From Akkermansia muciniphila (lineage in GTDB: Bacteria; Verrucomicrobiota; Verrucomicrobiia; Verrucomicrobiales; Akkermansiaceae), in assembly GCA_945879075.1 (NCBI GenBank), contig CAMCUY010000010.1, positions 1 to 41,709 of the forward strand: a DNA stretch of 41,709 nt, in the 5' to 3' direction. The notes under the pieces were generated by a model, which saw nothing but the letters and a program-made list of their open reading frames with translations, made no database searches and was not told where the DNA came from. The translations under genes and the position numbers were made by a program. Each line of letters starts with the position of its first letter. The stretch's first letter is position 1. This document shows, one piece after another, positions 7,653-16,716 of the stretch.

Positions 7653-7839
7653 TGTCATCTGAGTCGCGCCAGTAAAAATTATTCAGAAAAATTCCAACTG
7701 AAGCAAAAAATTGACGGGACCGTGAAAACGACTCCGCCCGGAGCCGAATATTTCTGGAGAAATCCCACTATTTCCACCGCCACGGGAAACATGATTAGGC
7801 TTGGCCACCGTTGGCATCTGTCCTATTACCCTGCCGTCC

Positions 7840-8970
7840 GTGTCATTCACCCTTCTCGCCACCGATCCTTCGAGTTCCGCCCGCCGCGGCCGCTTGGTAT
7901 TGCCCCATGGAACCGTGGAAACCCCGATTTTTATGCCGGTCGGGACGCAGGGAACGGTCAAGACGTTGCATCCGCTCGAACTTGAGGAACTCGGCTCGCA
8001 AATCATTCTCGGAAACACCTACCACCTCTGGCTGCGGCCGGGCCATGAATTGATCCGCGATCTCGGCGGCCTTCACGGTTTCAGCACCTGGCAGAAGCCG
8101 CTGCTCACCGATTCCGGCGGCTTTCAAGTCTGGTCGCTGGCGAAACTGCGCAAAATCACCGAGGAGGGCGTGCGTTTCAACAACCACCTCGACGGCTCGA
8201 AAATGCTGCTCACTCCCGAGCTCAGCATGGAAATCCAAGCTGCGCTCGGCTCGGACATCGCGATGCTTTTCGACGAATGCCCGCCGTACCCGTGCGACGA
8301 GGCCTACGCGGCGAAATCGCTGGCGCTGACCACCCGCTGGGCGAAGCGTTGCAAGGACTGGGTGACGGACCACGAACCGCGCTCTGGCAGCGGCAGGCAG
8401 CAACATTTCGGCATCGTCCAAGGCTCAATTTACGCCGACCTGCGCGAGCAATCCGCGCGTGAATTGGTCGAGCTCGGCTACGACGGCTACGCGATCGGCG
8501 GCGTCTCGGTGGGCGAGCCGGAGCATGAGATGTTCCGCGCCATCGAAAACGCGGTGCCGTTTCTGCCTGACGACAAGCCGCGCTACGCGATGGGGCTCGG
8601 CACGCCGCCGCAGATTTTGGAAATGATCGCCCGCGGCGTGGACATGTTCGACTGCGTAATGCCCACCCGGATCGCCCGTCACGGCATGGCAATGACGCTC
8701 GATGGTCCGATCAACATCAAGAACCTGATCCACGCCAAAGACCCGCGTCCGGTTTGCGAGAGCGCGCACCCGCACGTCGCCCGATTTTCCCGTGCCTATC
8801 TCCGGCACCTTTTCCGCGCCGGCGAAATCCTCGGTTTGCGGTTGCTTTCCTTCCACAATCTGCATTTCTACCTATCCCTCGTCGCCGGGGCAAGGGAGTC
8901 CATCGCAGCGGGAAACTTCTCCGCCTATAAAGACTCCTTCATCCAGCGCTACAACCGATCCAATTCATGA
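7840..8970 (+). CDS. tgt: tRNA-guanine transglycosylase with altered zinc site
   Basis: Tgt replaces guanine 34 of GUN-anticodon tRNAs with preQ1 on the way to queuosine. Numbered from the GTG at 7840, Asp91 in DSGGFQ and the nucleophile Asp271 in FDCVMPTR are present. DEC(PPYP) and GGVSVGE keep the Cys and Val positions typical of bacterial preQ1-type enzymes. The usual zinc ligands CxCxxC are not present: the matching stretch reads CESAHPH, with the later FHN histidine kept. I chose GTG 7840 because family members start close to the SFTL segment; an upstream TTG at 7801 would add 13 unlikely residues. The stop overlaps yajC by 4 bases, the usual tgt-yajC-secDF operon. Confidence 0.93.
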   Translation: MSFTLLATDPSSSARRGRLVLPHGTVETPIFMPVGTQGTVKTLHPLELEELGSQIILGNTYHLWLRPGHELIRDLGGLHGFSTWQKPLLTDSGGFQVWSLAKLRKITEEGVRFNNHLDGSKMLLTPELSMEIQAALGSDIAMLFDECPPYPCDEAYAAKSLALTTRWAKRCKDWVTDHEPRSGSGRQQHFGIVQGSIYADLREQSARELVELGYDGYAIGGVSVGEPEHEMFRAIENAVPFLPDDKPRYAMGLGTPPQILEMIARGVDMFDCVMPTRIARHGMAMTLDGPINIKNLIHAKDPRPVCESAHPHVARFSRAYLRHLFRAGEILGLRLLSFHNLHFYLSLVAGARESIAAGNFSAYKDSFIQRYNRSNS

Positions 8971-9311
8971 TGACACCAATCCACGCCCTGCTTTCCTCCG
9001 CCCTGCTCGCTGAAACGCCGCCTCCCGCTGGCGGAATTCTTGGCAGCCCCTTCGTCATGATGGGCCTGATGGTGGTGATGTTCTATTTCCTCCTGATCCG
9101 CCCGCAGCAGAAGCAGCGCAAGGAAATGGCCGCGCGCATCGCCTCGCTCCAGTCCGGGGACAAAGTGATCACCTCGGCAGGCATCCACGGCATCGTTCAC
9201 CATGTGAAAGAGCACACCGTGATGATCAAAGTCGCCGAGGGCACCATGCTTGAATTCGACAAAGCGGCCGTTGCCTCCGTCCACAAAAAGGACGTCGCCG
9301 CCGCCAAATAA
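8967..9311 (+). CDS. yajC: Sec translocon accessory protein YajC
   Basis: YajC is a small membrane subunit of the holo-translocon that associates with SecDF. One membrane helix (residues ~24-44) ends in the family hallmark FYFLLIRPQQKQ and is followed by a cytoplasmic beta-rich domain containing GDKVITSAGIHGIV. The gene overlaps tgt by 4 bases (ATGA) and precedes secDF by 46 bases. The 114-residue length is normal. Confidence 0.95.
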   Translation: MMTPIHALLSSALLAETPPPAGGILGSPFVMMGLMVVMFYFLLIRPQQKQRKEMAARIASLQSGDKVITSAGIHGIVHHVKEHTVMIKVAEGTMLEFDKAAVASVHKKDVAAAK

Positions 9312-9357
9312 CCCACTCGGATTTCACCGCTTTCGGAGCCAGAACCGCCCACTCACT

Positions 9358-11799
9358 ATGCTTGCCGCCACCGCCTTTTACGAAGACCCGCTGACCCTGT
9401 TCGTCACCGGTCTGATCCTGATGATTCTATTCTTCTGGTATTTCGCCACTGAGATCGAGCGGCGGAAGCGCAATGTCGGCACCGTGCTGCTGCTCGGCGT
9501 TTGCGCGCTCTGCGTGCTGGCCGCCACCCCTTTCAAAGAGCGCCTTAAGGGCGGCATCGACATCCTCGGAGGATCCTCGTTTACCCTCCGCATCCAACCG
9601 CGCGATAGTGATAGCGGTTCGAAAATGCCGATCACCAAGGAGCAAGTCGATCAAGCGATCATCGTCATCGAAAAGCGTCTCAACAGCATGGGCACCTCCG
9701 AACCGATGATCGCCCGCCAAGGCGAGGACGGCATCATCGTCCAAATGCCAGGCGTGGAACCCGAAGAATCCGCCCGCATCCGAACCACCTTGGAAAAAGT
9801 CGCCAAGCTTCAACTTCACAAGGTCAGCGCGCGAAATGATGAAGTCGGAGCAGACGGCAAGACTCTTGCCCAGCAGGTTTTCGAGGGTTCAAAGAAGGAA
9901 CCGGGCTATCTCGCATTCAATCAAAAGAGCAAGGATCAGGACGGCAAGGAGTTCCAACGCCCGATCCTGCTTAAGCGCGTGGCCGCACTCGGCGGAAAAG
10001 ACATCGCACTCGCGACCCCCTCGCCCCAACAATCAGACGCAGTGTCCATCACGCTCAACAGTGACGGAGAGGATAAAATGATCGCCCTCACCAAGGACAT
10101 GAATGCCGGTGACCGCATCGCCATCGTTCTTGATGGCGAAGTCATCAGCGCACCGGGTCTAAAGCAACACGGACCTCTCGGAAAGGATTTCCAGATCGAC
10201 GGCCTCACCGAGCCAGGCGAAGTTCAAAACCTCGCCAACGCCCTGATGAACCCGCTGGAAAATTCGCTCGTCGTCGAAGAAGAGCGCACGGTTTCCCCCA
10301 CCCTCGGCAAAGCAGTGGTCGAACAAGGCATCTGGGCCGGCATCATCGGCCTGGCCATCACCTTCGTATTCGTACTCCTTTATTACCGCTTGGCCGGCAT
10401 CATCGCGCTCCTCGGTCTGCTGGTAAACGGCGTGATCCTGTTCGGCGTGATGGCCATGTTCGGCTTCACCTTCTCGCTTCCGGGCATCGCCGGAATGATC
10501 CTGACCATCGGCATGGCCGTGGACGCCAACGTGCTCATCTACGAGCGCCTGCGTGAGGAAATCGAGGCCGGGAAATCCCTCAAGAACGCCATCGCCGCTT
10601 CCTATGAAAAGGCGTTCACCGCGATTTTCGACTCCAACCTCACCTCGCTGATCACCGCGATCATCCTGTTCTGGATGGCCAGCGGCACCATCAAAGGCTT
10701 CGCCGTCACCCTGACCATCGGCATTCTGGCGTCGATGTTCTCCGCCATCCTCGTGACCCGCGTGCTGTTCCGTTGGGGAATCGACCTCAACATCCTCAAA
10801 AAACTCAGTTTCCTCAATCTCATCCGCGCGACCAACTACGACTTCCTCGGCAAGCGCCGGACGGCGGCCATGGTTTCCCTGGCCCTGGTGGTGCTGTCCT
10901 TCGCGGCCTTCGGGATTCATCGCGAACGCTCGCTGGGCATCGACTTCACCGGCGGCACCCTCATCCAATTCCAGTTAGGCAAGGACAAGAAAGTCGCGAT
11001 CTCGGATGTCGAAAAAGCCATCGGGACCCTCACCCTTGCCAAGGCCGCCTATCCGCAGGAACAAAGCAATCCCGCCACCGGCACCTTGCTCACCGTCCGT
11101 TGCGACTCGAAAGACGCGGCTCAAATCACCGCCAAACTGCGCGAATCGATTCCGGTTCTCGGCGAGCACAAAGTGGCTGCCGACAGCTCCACCGACTACG
11201 TGATCGACAGCAGCAAGGAAGAAGTTTCCCCCCTCATCGGCGGGACCTTCCTCAAGGAATCCTTGCTCGCGCTCGTCCTCGGCCTATTGGGTATCCTGGT
11301 TTACATCACCGTCCGCTTCGAATTCTCATTCGCCCTCGGCGGCTTCATCGCCATCCTTCACGACGTAGTCGTCGCGGTCGGACTCGTCGTCCTCTTCGGC
11401 GGCGAACTCTCGCTGATCCACGTCGGCGCGATCCTGACCATCGCCGGTTATTCGATCAACGACACCATCGTCGTCTTCGACCGGATTCGCGAAAGCCTGC
11501 TCACCCGCAGCGGCTCGATCAAAGGCATCATGAACGAGGCGATCAACGCCACGCTGTCACGGACCTTGCTGACATCCGCCACCACCATCATCACCGTCGC
11601 GATTCTATCCCTTTACGGCGGATCCTCGCTCCGGGATTTCTCCGTGATGATCCTCATCGGCCTGCTCGTCGGAACCTACTCCTCGATCTTTGTCGCCTCC
11701 CCCGTCGTGCTCTGGTGGAGCACCCGCAAGGGTGGCGACCTCCGCACCGACGTGCTGGCCACGGAAATCGCGGCTGAAGCCAAGGCCGCCTCCGCCTGA
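9358..11799 (+). CDS. secDF: Fused protein translocase subunit SecDF
   Basis: SecD and SecF are fused into one 813-residue protein that uses the proton gradient to pull secreted proteins out of the SecYEG channel. The SecD part carries KGGIDILGGSSF (residues 64-75), a large periplasmic domain and a six-helix bundle; the SecF part begins at about residue 500, with LGIDFTGGTL near 523-532. The ATG at 9358 was chosen over an upstream in-frame ATG at 9250 that lies inside yajC and would add 36 non-homologous residues. An extra hydrophobic segment (residues 10-29) precedes the usual first SecD helix, so the protein may have one more membrane span than typical. A terminator follows. Confidence 0.95.
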   Translation: MLAATAFYEDPLTLFVTGLILMILFFWYFATEIERRKRNVGTVLLLGVCALCVLAATPFKERLKGGIDILGGSSFTLRIQPRDSDSGSKMPITKEQVDQAIIVIEKRLNSMGTSEPMIARQGEDGIIVQMPGVEPEESARIRTTLEKVAKLQLHKVSARNDEVGADGKTLAQQVFEGSKKEPGYLAFNQKSKDQDGKEFQRPILLKRVAALGGKDIALATPSPQQSDAVSITLNSDGEDKMIALTKDMNAGDRIAIVLDGEVISAPGLKQHGPLGKDFQIDGLTEPGEVQNLANALMNPLENSLVVEEERTVSPTLGKAVVEQGIWAGIIGLAITFVFVLLYYRLAGIIALLGLLVNGVILFGVMAMFGFTFSLPGIAGMILTIGMAVDANVLIYERLREEIEAGKSLKNAIAASYEKAFTAIFDSNLTSLITAIILFWMASGTIKGFAVTLTIGILASMFSAILVTRVLFRWGIDLNILKKLSFLNLIRATNYDFLGKRRTAAMVSLALVVLSFAAFGIHRERSLGIDFTGGTLIQFQLGKDKKVAISDVEKAIGTLTLAKAAYPQEQSNPATGTLLTVRCDSKDAAQITAKLRESIPVLGEHKVAADSSTDYVIDSSKEEVSPLIGGTFLKESLLALVLGLLGILVYITVRFEFSFALGGFIAILHDVVVAVGLVVLFGGELSLIHVGAILTIAGYSINDTIVVFDRIRESLLTRSGSIKGIMNEAINATLSRTLLTSATTIITVAILSLYGGSSLRDFSVMILIGLLVGTYSSIFVASPVVLWWSTRKGGDLRTDVLATEIAAEAKAASA

Positions 11800-11819
11800 T
11801 TGTGATTCACCCATCCACG

Positions 11820-11856
11820 AAAAAACCTCGCGGTCCTCGGAGCGCGGGGCTTTTTT
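11820..11856. terminator. Bidirectional intrinsic terminator between secDF and the EF-hand gene
   Basis: Stem CCTCGCG (11826-11832) pairs with CGCGGGG (11843-11849) with one G-T pair, flanked by six A and six T. It serves both convergent genes. Confidence 0.85.
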
Positions 11857-11869
11857 GTCTTACCGAATT

Positions 11870-12640
11870 CTATTCCGCAGGTGCCGGAGGAGGAGGGAAA
11901 TCCTCCGGGGAAATCTTCAAATCGCCATTGCGGTCAAGCCGCTCGAACCGCTCCTCCTGTTCGTCCTCGGTCAAGTCCTTAACCGCCGGTCCGGCGCGGA
12001 ATTCCTCGAATGACAAGGCACCGTCGCCGTTCAGATCCAGCCGGAGGTTGGGTCTGCCTGAATCATCCTTTCTTTCCCGGTGTTTGCCCTCAGGCCCTTG
12101 CCGATGCTCCTTGCCGTCGGGACGTTTGAACGCGGGCTCCGGCCGGTCCTTCGGCGTGATCACCCCGTCCCTATCGGTGTCCAAGCGCTTGAAGACAGAT
12201 TCCTGCTTTTCGGGAGGCAGTTTCATGAAAAACTGCCCGCTCTTGAACTCTGCAAAACTCACGCCGCCGCTCTCGTCCGTGTCGAGCTCCCACAGCCGCG
12301 GCATCTGCTGGCCTTCGCCCTCGCGAGGCTTGCCCATGTGCCCGAGCTCGTCCCGGCCCAGGGAGCCGTCGCCATTCTTATCCAAGCGCTTGAACAGCTT
12401 TTCTCGTTTTTCCTCGGGTAGATTGGCAATGCGGGGCATTGCGGCGAGTTCCTCCTTTGAAATCAGGCCGTCGTAATTAAAATCCGCGGCCTTCAATCCC
12501 TCACCTAACGGCCGGTCCATTCCGCGCCGCTCGCGCTTTCCGTTCGATGGCCCGTCTTTCGGCGCAGGCGGGGGCTGGGCAAGGCATACCGCGGGCAGCA
12601 GCATTCCCGCGAAAAGTAAGGAAACAGGGATTGTTTTCAT
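11870..12640 (-). CDS. Secreted multi-EF-hand calcium-binding protein
   Basis: A signal peptide (residues 1-21, ending CLA before QPPP) is followed by six EF-hand loops starting with Asp: residues 53-64, 87-98, 120-131, 154-165, 202-213 and 236-247. Loops such as DKNGDGSLGRDE and DLNGDGALSFEE have all canonical ligands. Others (DTDESGGVSFAE, DRNGDLKISPED) depart from the consensus at the glycine position. A Lys/Arg/Gly-rich linker lies between loops 4 and 5. Such proteins are frequent in Planctomycetes and Verrucomicrobia and probably bind calcium outside the cytoplasmic membrane; the specific role is unknown. It shares a terminator with secDF. Confidence 0.88.
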   Translation of the reverse strand: MKTIPVSLLFAGMLLPAVCLAQPPPAPKDGPSNGKRERRGMDRPLGEGLKAADFNYDGLISKEELAAMPRIANLPEEKREKLFKRLDKNGDGSLGRDELGHMGKPREGEGQQMPRLWELDTDESGGVSFAEFKSGQFFMKLPPEKQESVFKRLDTDRDGVITPKDRPEPAFKRPDGKEHRQGPEGKHRERKDDSGRPNLRLDLNGDGALSFEEFRAGPAVKDLTEDEQEERFERLDRNGDLKISPEDFPPPPAPAE

Positions 12641-12763
12641 GGGCGTTTGACGCTTTTTTAGCTGTGTGACGCGAAGCTAAGTGACAAAGAAACTCCGCCT
12701 CCCTGAAAAAGTTTCGGTCTCCGGCCCGGAAACCCGCCGCATTCCATCACCCACCCAACCACC

Positions 12764-13669
12764 ATGCACATCCGAGAGATCCTCAGCGATTCGAAACCGT
12801 CGCTCTCATTTGAATTTTTCCCGCCACGCACCGCCGCGTCCTGGGAAGAACTCTATCAGGCGATCCGCGAGCTCGAGCCGCTGCGTCCGTCCTTCGTTTC
12901 GGTCACCTACGGCGCCGGCGGCGGCACCCGCGAGTTGACCCACGATCTCGTAGTCCGCATCAAACAGACAACCACCATCCCACCCGTGCCTCATCTCACC
13001 TGCGTCGGTCATTCCGAACAAGAAGTCGCGGAGATTCTCGAGCGCTATGCCGCTGCCGGCGTCAGCAACATCCTCGCTCTCCGCGGCGATCCGCCACGCG
13101 ACCAGCCCGATTACGATTGGTCGGAAAGCGGCTTCCGTCACGCGGCCGACTTGGTCCGCTTCATCCGCAAATTCAACGAATCCGGCGCCCACCCCGACCC
13201 GCGCGGATTCGGCATCGGCGTGGCGGGCTTTCCGGAAGGCCACCCTGCGACTCCCAACCGGATGGACGAACTCGATTTCCTGAAGGCGAAAGTCGATGAA
13301 GGGGCCGACTACATCTGCACCCAGCTTTTTTTCGACAACCATGACTTCCTTGATTTCCGCGACCGCTGCGATCTGGCAGGAATCCGCGTCCCCATCATCG
13401 CCGGCGTGATGCCGGTGACATCGCTCTCCGGCATGAAACGCATGGCCGAACTCGCCGCCGGCGCGAGATATCCCGCGAAGCTGATCCGGGCGCTGGCGCG
13501 CGCGAATTCAAATGTCGAGGCGGTCGAGCGCGTGGGCATCCATTACGCCGCGGAGCAATGCGCCGGACTCCTCAACGAGGGCGTGGACGGCATCCACTTT
13601 TACACGCTCAACAAGAGCCACGCGACCCGTGAGATCTATCACAGCCTCGGCCTCGCCGCCGACGCGTGA
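12764..13669 (+). CDS. metF: Methylenetetrahydrofolate reductase
   Basis: MetF reduces 5,10-methylene-THF to 5-methyl-THF with a flavin, supplying the methyl group for methionine synthesis. The 301-residue length and the motifs LSFEFFPPRT (catalytic Glu), SVTYGAGGGTRE, PHLTCVGHS, NILALRGDPP and the QLFFDN segment match the bacterial enzyme. It is a single gene; the convergent AsmA-like gene ends 3 bases after its stop. I saw no SAM or cobalamin riboswitch in the 120 bases upstream. Confidence 0.96.
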   Translation: MHIREILSDSKPSLSFEFFPPRTAASWEELYQAIRELEPLRPSFVSVTYGAGGGTRELTHDLVVRIKQTTTIPPVPHLTCVGHSEQEVAEILERYAAAGVSNILALRGDPPRDQPDYDWSESGFRHAADLVRFIRKFNESGAHPDPRGFGIGVAGFPEGHPATPNRMDELDFLKAKVDEGADYICTQLFFDNHDFLDFRDRCDLAGIRVPIIAGVMPVTSLSGMKRMAELAAGARYPAKLIRALARANSNVEAVERVGIHYAAEQCAGLLNEGVDGIHFYTLNKSHATREIYHSLGLAADA

Positions 13670-13672
13670 TTC

Positions 13673-15316
13673 CTAGCGGGTCCCTTGCTGATAGATATCC
13701 TCGGCCTGCGTCAGGGTGATTTCGTAGAGGCTGCCCTCGATGGGGACCAACATCGGGATTCTGCCGATGTTGGCATCCACCGGGAACTGAGCGGCCAGCT
13801 TTGACGCGCGCTCGAAAGCATCCGCGGGCAGCGTGATCCGGAACAATCCTTCGTAACGCAGCGTTCTGGACAAACGATCCGCCGCTTGCTCTTCAAGTCG
13901 GCGCATTTCGAGATTGAGCCCCAGGCGGTCAAACAAGGAGGACGCCCCTTCTCCGAGGATGCCTTCCCTCGCCCGCTTGGCCGCCAGGGCCGCGCGGCGC
14001 AGGGTGAAATCCGAGCTGTCGCCCTTCGAGGCGACCTCCTGGTTCTCAGCATCATCGATCTTGAACAAGGGCGCGCTCCCAGCCCCCGCGGTTTTCTGCA
14101 TGGCCGCTTTGGTCTCTTCCGCCGTCGGCAGTCTCACCCGCAGGTTTCCTTCGAGGGAAAACAGATCCTCCGCTTTCAGCTTCAAGTCCGTGATTTCCAT
14201 GACTCCACCGCTCGTCTTCATTTGGAACGAGCCTTCCCGGAAATCTATCCGGTAGTAGTTTCGCACATAGTCCACCACTGACAGCGCCTTCAGCAAATGA
14301 AGCCGCTCCCGCAAACTGATCGTATCCTGTCCATCCAGCACGACTTGGCCTTCGAAGCCGATTCCCTCGGACGAATTGGTAGATCCCGAGACTTTGAAAT
14401 CTCCGGAAATCGATCCCTCGACGAAACTTCTCAAAGCCGGCGGCACCACACCGTCCAAGCCGAGCTTGCGGACTTTCGCGACGCCCTCGACCAAGGGGCG
14501 CTCGCCTCCGGTCACTCTCAGACCGGAACAATCGACCGTCCCCTGCCCCCGCCGGAACTCCGCCCTTTCAAAGGTCAATCCGTCCGGATCGCAAACCACG
14601 ATCAAGCTGACGATCTCAATCCTTTGCAACCAATTCTGCGAAAACGTCCCGCCGGTGAAATTCAATTTCAACCCGTTCTCCAACCGCTGGATTTTGAGAA
14701 CGCTGTTCTCGATGGAGCCTCGTGTTCGTTCAGAATATCCCCAATGCAAGGTCGCATCGGCGATCTGCAGCGAGTTGATCAGCACATCGTTGGATTTCTT
14801 AAAGAGAGCCGCGGCAAGCATTTTTGCCGACTTCGCGTCATCCGCTCCGGCATGAAGGTCCAAATCAAGCCTCGAAAGCGAAATGGTACCGGGATCCCAC
14901 CTTCCGATCAAGCCGTCGAAGAATCCCATTTTGCAACGAATGTTTCTGGCCTCCAGCGAGGTGTAAAACGTTTGATTGCCACCTTTGCAGGCCAAGCGGT
15001 TGATTTCAAGCTTGCCCTGGACCTGTGAAAAGCCCCTGAGCTCAAGCTCGGAAGCCGAGAGCGCGGACTGGAGGGAGTCTCTCAACTCAGCGTCAAACCG
15101 TTTCGTTTCGGTCCGCTTGGCTAGATAAACCCATGTCCCGGCCGCCGCCACCATCGTGAAAACAAGTACCCGGAAAGACATCCGCAGCAAATGGAACATC
15201 ACCATCCCTTTGCCACCAGTGCCCGACATTGAATACCGAGCCTGAAACCAAAACCCTTGATTGGCCACCCACTGGCTCAGGCGTTCGTTGAAATCTTGCG
15301 CTTGTTCGGCTTCCAT
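13673..15316 (-). CDS. AsmA-like membrane-anchored protein of unknown function
   Basis: This 547-residue protein has an N-terminal cytoplasmic segment, one membrane helix (HLLRMSFRVLVFTMVAAAGTW region, residues ~41-65) and a long periplasmic part of amphipathic beta strands. The repeated alternation of LDLDL-, LKLNF- and FEGQVVLDG-like strands is typical of AsmA/DUF3971-type envelope proteins, some of which bridge the membranes and move lipids. No motif gives an exact family. I chose the ATG at 15316 because AAGGCGAG lies 7 bases upstream and the next 40 residues read as protein. ATGs at 15205 or 15199, preceded by AAAGGG, are alternatives. An in-frame extension to 15403 would overlap the scpA promoter region. 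Confidence 0.6.
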   Translation of the reverse strand: MEAEQAQDFNERLSQWVANQGFWFQARYSMSGTGGKGMVMFHLLRMSFRVLVFTMVAAAGTWVYLAKRTETKRFDAELRDSLQSALSASELELRGFSQVQGKLEINRLACKGGNQTFYTSLEARNIRCKMGFFDGLIGRWDPGTISLSRLDLDLHAGADDAKSAKMLAAALFKKSNDVLINSLQIADATLHWGYSERTRGSIENSVLKIQRLENGLKLNFTGGTFSQNWLQRIEIVSLIVVCDPDGLTFERAEFRRGQGTVDCSGLRVTGGERPLVEGVAKVRKLGLDGVVPPALRSFVEGSISGDFKVSGSTNSSEGIGFEGQVVLDGQDTISLRERLHLLKALSVVDYVRNYYRIDFREGSFQMKTSGGVMEITDLKLKAEDLFSLEGNLRVRLPTAEETKAAMQKTAGAGSAPLFKIDDAENQEVASKGDSSDFTLRRAALAAKRAREGILGEGASSLFDRLGLNLEMRRLEEQAADRLSRTLRYEGLFRITLPADAFERASKLAAQFPVDANIGRIPMLVPIEGSLYEITLTQAEDIYQQGTR

Positions 15317-15367
15317 AATTCGACTCGCCTTGCGGCGCCGGAAGTAAAACGCTGCTCCAGCGATGAG

Positions 15368-15388
15368 GCGAGGGAAATTTACCCTCGC
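15368..15388. promoter_or_regulatory. Perfect 7-bp inverted repeat between the AsmA-like gene and scpA
   Basis: GCGAGGG, then AAATTTA, then CCCTCGC: perfect arms with an AT spacer, centred in the ~105-base region between two divergent starts and 34 bases before the scpA GTG. It is a candidate operator, or a promoter element for both genes. Confidence 0.4.
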
Positions 15389-15421
15389 ACAGACTTCATT
15401 CATCCCCTACGACCACGCCCC

Positions 15422-16201
15422 GTGGAACCCAACGACTACAAAGTCCGCCTCGAAATCTTCGAAGGCCCTCTCGATCTCCTCCTCTACCTCATCAAAAAGG
15501 ACGAGGTGGACATCCATTCCATCTCCATCGAGCGCATCACCCGCCAGTATCTCGACTACATCAACACCTTCAAACTGCTCAATATCGACCTCGCCTCCGA
15601 GTTCATCGTGATGGCCGCCAACCTGATGTATTTGAAAAGCCGGACGCTCCTGCCACGCACGGACCAACCGCCGGAGGAAGACGCCGAGGAAGACGATCCG
15701 CGCTGGGAGCTCATCCGCCAGCTCATCGAGTATAAAAAATTCAAGGACGCCGCCGGCTTCCTCTGCCTCCGCGAACTCGAGCAGGAAGGCCGCTTCGCCC
15801 ACCAACCGGACACCTCCGACCTACCCGCCGAGGAACCCGCCGCTCTCGCGGAAGTCTCGATTTTCGACCTCATCCGGGCCTTCCAGAATGTCCTGAAACG
15901 CTTCGAGGAATCCCACGACTTCGGCGACATCATCGACGACCGCTTCACCGTTTCGGATAAAATCGAGCTGCTTCTCAGCCACTTCGCGCCCGGTGAGGCG
16001 CGCCGCTTTGAGGAACTTTTCCAAACGGCCACCACCAAGGCCGAGGTCATCGTCACCTTCCTCGCCTTGCTTGAATTGATGAAACTCAATCAATTTGTCG
16101 TTCGCCAGAACGATTTGCTCGGCGACATCGTCATTGAAAGACGCGACAACCAATCCGTTGCCGCGCTCGAAGCCGCCGAAGTCGGGGCCGACTACGCTTG
16201 A
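15422..16201 (+). CDS. scpA: Segregation and condensation protein A
   Basis: ScpA is the kleisin subunit that links SMC heads and, with ScpB, forms the bacterial condensin. The N-terminal YKVRLEIFEGPLDLLLYLI and KDEVDIHSISIERITRQYL segments are the clearest kleisin signatures, followed by LASEFIVMAANLMYLKSR and an acidic linker. I start at GTG 15422 (259 residues), directly before the conserved N-terminus. The frame is open upstream to 15257 but that part overlaps the divergent gene and looks random. scpB is not in the window. The stop is 1 base from the convergent infA stop. Confidence 0.93.
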   Translation: MEPNDYKVRLEIFEGPLDLLLYLIKKDEVDIHSISIERITRQYLDYINTFKLLNIDLASEFIVMAANLMYLKSRTLLPRTDQPPEEDAEEDDPRWELIRQLIEYKKFKDAAGFLCLRELEQEGRFAHQPDTSDLPAEEPAALAEVSIFDLIRAFQNVLKRFEESHDFGDIIDDRFTVSDKIELLLSHFAPGEARRFEELFQTATTKAEVIVTFLALLELMKLNQFVVRQNDLLGDIVIERRDNQSVAALEAAEVGADYA

Positions 16202-16202
16202 A

Positions 16203-16496
16203 TCAGCTCAAGCGGAAGACGATCCGGGCCTTGGTCAGGTCATATGGAGACATCTCCATCTTGACCTTGTCACCCACCACCAGGCGGATGAAGCGCTTGC
16301 GCATCTTGCCGGAAATGTGAGCCAGCACCTCGTGCCCGCTCTCCAGCTTTACCCGGAACATGGTGCCGGCGAGAACAGATGAAATTTCACCATCCACTTC
16401 CACCGCCTTTTCTTCTTCGTCCTTGGTAGAACGTTTCGGTGGACCATAACGATTGCGATTGAGACGACGTCCCGATTTCTTTGGGCGAGGAGGCAT
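16203..16496 (-). CDS. infA: Translation initiation factor IF-1 with N-terminal basic extension
   Basis: IF-1 occupies the ribosomal A site during initiation. The OB-fold core runs from about residue 30 to 97: the [21 protein letters not shown] strand region, [20 protein letters not shown] and the [11 protein letters not shown] end. Typical IF-1 has about 72 residues; here ~25 extra residues precede the core, rich in Arg, Lys, Pro and Asn ([20 protein letters not shown]). The ATG is the only start in the frame that precedes the extension; a shorter start inside the core is not available. The extension may contact rRNA, but that is inference. Confidence 0.93.
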   Translation of the reverse strand: MPPRPKKSGRRLNRNRYGPPKRSTKDEEEKAVEVDGEISSVLAGTMFRVKLESGHEVLAHISGKMRKRFIRLVVGDKVKMEMSPYDLTKARIVFRLS

Positions 16497-16716
16497 ATTG
16501 ACTTGAGATGATACGAATGGCGGACAGGAAAGCCACGTCGCGCCGGGTTTGGGTAACTCATCCCATCCGGGCCATCAATCCCAAAAAACGCGCGATTCCC
16601 GTATTCTCTCTCTTTCCCCATCACCCCACGCTTGCCAAGCCGTCGCAAGCTCTCCATTTTTTCCCTTGAGCCACCGCAAAGTGGCATTTATCAAAAACCG
16701 CATTATTCTCATCGCC

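Noticed and set aside
9250..9357. Earlier in-frame start for secDF inside yajC
   Set aside because: The added residues are Pro/Arg/Ser-rich frame-shadow sequence of yajC and are not part of SecD.
13673..15403. Nested opposite-strand frames in the AsmA-like gene and elsewhere as overlapping genes
   Set aside because: High-G+C coding regions keep antisense frames open; none has start context or recognisable protein features.
15257..15421. Earlier start for scpA
   Set aside because: It would overlap the divergent AsmA-like gene and the palindrome; the added residues lack kleisin similarity.
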